Shown here piece by piece: positions 6,914 through 7,268 of a stretch of 7,268 nt of DNA. A program made the translations under genes and the position numbers. The stretch's first letter is position 1, and every line of letters starts with the position of its first letter. The notes below the pieces were generated by a model that worked only from the letters and a program-made list of their open reading frames with translations, did not search any database and was not told where the DNA came from. Source of the DNA: Chitinophaga pinensis (GTDB lineage Bacteria > Bacteroidota > Bacteroidia > Chitinophagales > Chitinophagaceae); contig CAMCBE010000099.1 of assembly GCA_945872805.1 (NCBI GenBank), positions 1-7,268 of the forward strand. Reading direction: 5' to 3'.

Positions 6914-6983
6914 CTATTGCATCTTCCCTATTGCCTCTTTCCTCTTGCCTCTTGCCTATTGCCTCTTTCCTCTTGCCTCTTTT
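6914..6983. repeat. Pyrimidine-rich tandem heptamer array, 10 units, consensus CTMTTKC
   Basis: Ten contiguous 7-base units beginning 8 bases after the first array: CTATTGC three times, CTCTTGC three times, CTCTTTC twice, and ATCTTCC and CTCTTTT once each at or near the ends. CTATTGC-CTCTTTC-CTCTTGC occurs twice with a 28-base period (6928-6948 and 6956-6976), so blocks of four units were probably duplicated. About 86% of + strand bases are pyrimidines. The sequence is unrelated to the first array but has the same period. The last unit runs into the -33 region of the speB promoter. A minus-strand open frame through it is low-complexity (Arg/Gln/Glu/Lys/Gly-rich) and not a credible gene. Confidence 0.88.
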
Positions 6984-7009
6984 TGTATTCCCCATTTCCA
7001 TTAACTTTG
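6982..7009 (+). promoter_or_regulatory. Candidate Bacteroidota promoter for the speB-like gene
   Basis: TAACTTTG (7002-7009) matches the TAnnTTTG -7 consensus exactly, and TTTG (6982-6985) lies 16 bases upstream as a -33 element, slightly closer than the usual 17-21 or so. The box ends 26 bases before the ATG at 7036. The first two bases of the TTTG belong to the last heptamer of the second array. Confidence 0.55.
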
Positions 7010-7035
7010 CTATCCAACCGTAAATTTTTCGCCCC

Positions 7036-7268
7036 ATGATGGCTGACCTGTCTCAATTTGACCCGAATGGTATAAGCATTCCCAATAATAATATTTTTGG
7101 ACTCCCATTTACTGAAGAAGATGCAGCCCTTGTAATTATTCCCGTTCCCTGGGAAGTAACAGTAAGCAGCAAGGGTGGTACTGCACGATCGCCAGAACAT
7201 ATTTTAGAAGCGAGCTTGCAGGTTGACCTATACGATAGTGAATATAAAAACAGCTGGAAAAAAGGCGT
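7036..7268 (+). CDS. speB: Agmatinase-family ureohydrolase, N-terminal part (partial)
   Basis: The first 77 codons of a gene that runs off the right edge. The N-terminus (FDPNGISIPNNNIFGLPFTEEDA, VIIPVPWEVTVSSKGGTARSPEHILEASLQVDLYD) matches the start of the arginase/agmatinase (ureohydrolase) family as found in Bacteroidota. These enzymes split agmatine into putrescine and urea using a two-manganese centre. The metal-binding Asp and His motifs lie beyond the window, so arginase, formiminoglutamase or guanidinobutyrase activity cannot be excluded. The glycine-rich segment is SKGGTARSP, where relatives usually have a Tyr-Gly type sequence. Two ATGs are adjacent (7036 and 7039); the first was taken. 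A promoter box ends 26 bases upstream. It diverges from ccmE. Confidence 0.82.
   Translation, partial: MMADLSQFDPNGISIPNNNIFGLPFTEEDAALVIIPVPWEVTVSSKGGTARSPEHILEASLQVDLYDSEYKNSWKKG

Larger units (their letters stand above)
6680..7035. other. Divergent intergenic region between ccmE and the speB-like gene
   Basis: The only gene-free stretch above 300 bases. It contains, in order, a ccmE promoter (minus strand), two adjacent 7-base tandem arrays of different sequence, and a speB promoter (plus strand). No RNA gene, terminator or mobile-element end is visible. The bases outside the arrays resemble the rest of the window; the first array is about 70% GC, well above its surroundings. Confidence 0.8.

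Noticed and set aside
6745..6983. CRISPR array
   Set aside because: The units are 7 bases long, directly adjacent, with no spacers and no cas genes nearby.
6928..7200. A 90-codon minus-strand open frame with an Arg/Gln/Glu/Lys/Gly-rich C-terminus
   Set aside because: It is antisense to the speB-like gene and its tail is just the pyrimidine-rich heptamer array read on the other strand. No credible protein features.

Overview
The window looks like ordinary chromosomal DNA from a member of the Bacteroidota. The evidence is a DUF4294 protein, a CcmE with a Cys-Pro-Ser-Lys-Tyr motif in place of the usual histidine motif, a cation-efflux protein with a Cys-rich tail of the Bacteroidota kind, a BshB1 deacetylase, AT-rich genes with no clear Shine-Dalgarno sequences, and TAnnTTTG promoter boxes. 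A cytophagia-like lineage is possible, but the sequence alone does not settle the class.

Layout. Positions 1-228 (+) are the 3' end of a cation diffusion facilitator gene. It converges on a run of six minus-strand genes, with one base between the stop codons. In transcription order these are ccmE (6679-6245), ccmF (6226-3761), a secreted DUF4294 protein (3668-3057), bshB1 (2989-2252), aguB (2188-1319) and aguA (1264-230). ccmE and ccmF are tightly linked. The other gaps are 54-92 bases, so there may be several transcripts; a good -7 box precedes bshB1. At the right edge the first 77 codons of an agmatinase-family gene (speB-like) run off the window on the + strand from 7036.

The only long non-coding stretch is 6680-7035, between the divergent ccmE and speB-like genes. 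From left to right it holds a ccmE promoter, a GC-rich array of 23 tandem heptamers (6745-6905), a second pyrimidine-rich array of 10 unrelated heptamers (6914-6983), and a speB promoter whose -33 element touches the end of the second array. This is the most unusual part of the window.

Function. AguA and AguB convert agmatine to putrescine through N-carbamoylputrescine. The SpeB-like protein would do the same in one step, so two routes from agmatine appear to lie within 7 kb. CcmE and CcmF act in heme handling and attachment for c-type cytochromes (Ccm System I). BshB1 makes the glucosamine-malate precursor of bacillithiol. The DUF4294 protein has no known function. I see no phage, transposase, CRISPR, tRNA or rRNA, and no convincing undescribed multi-gene system. 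The items most worth a second look are the double heptamer array, the CxxxY-type CcmE and the doubled agmatine route.
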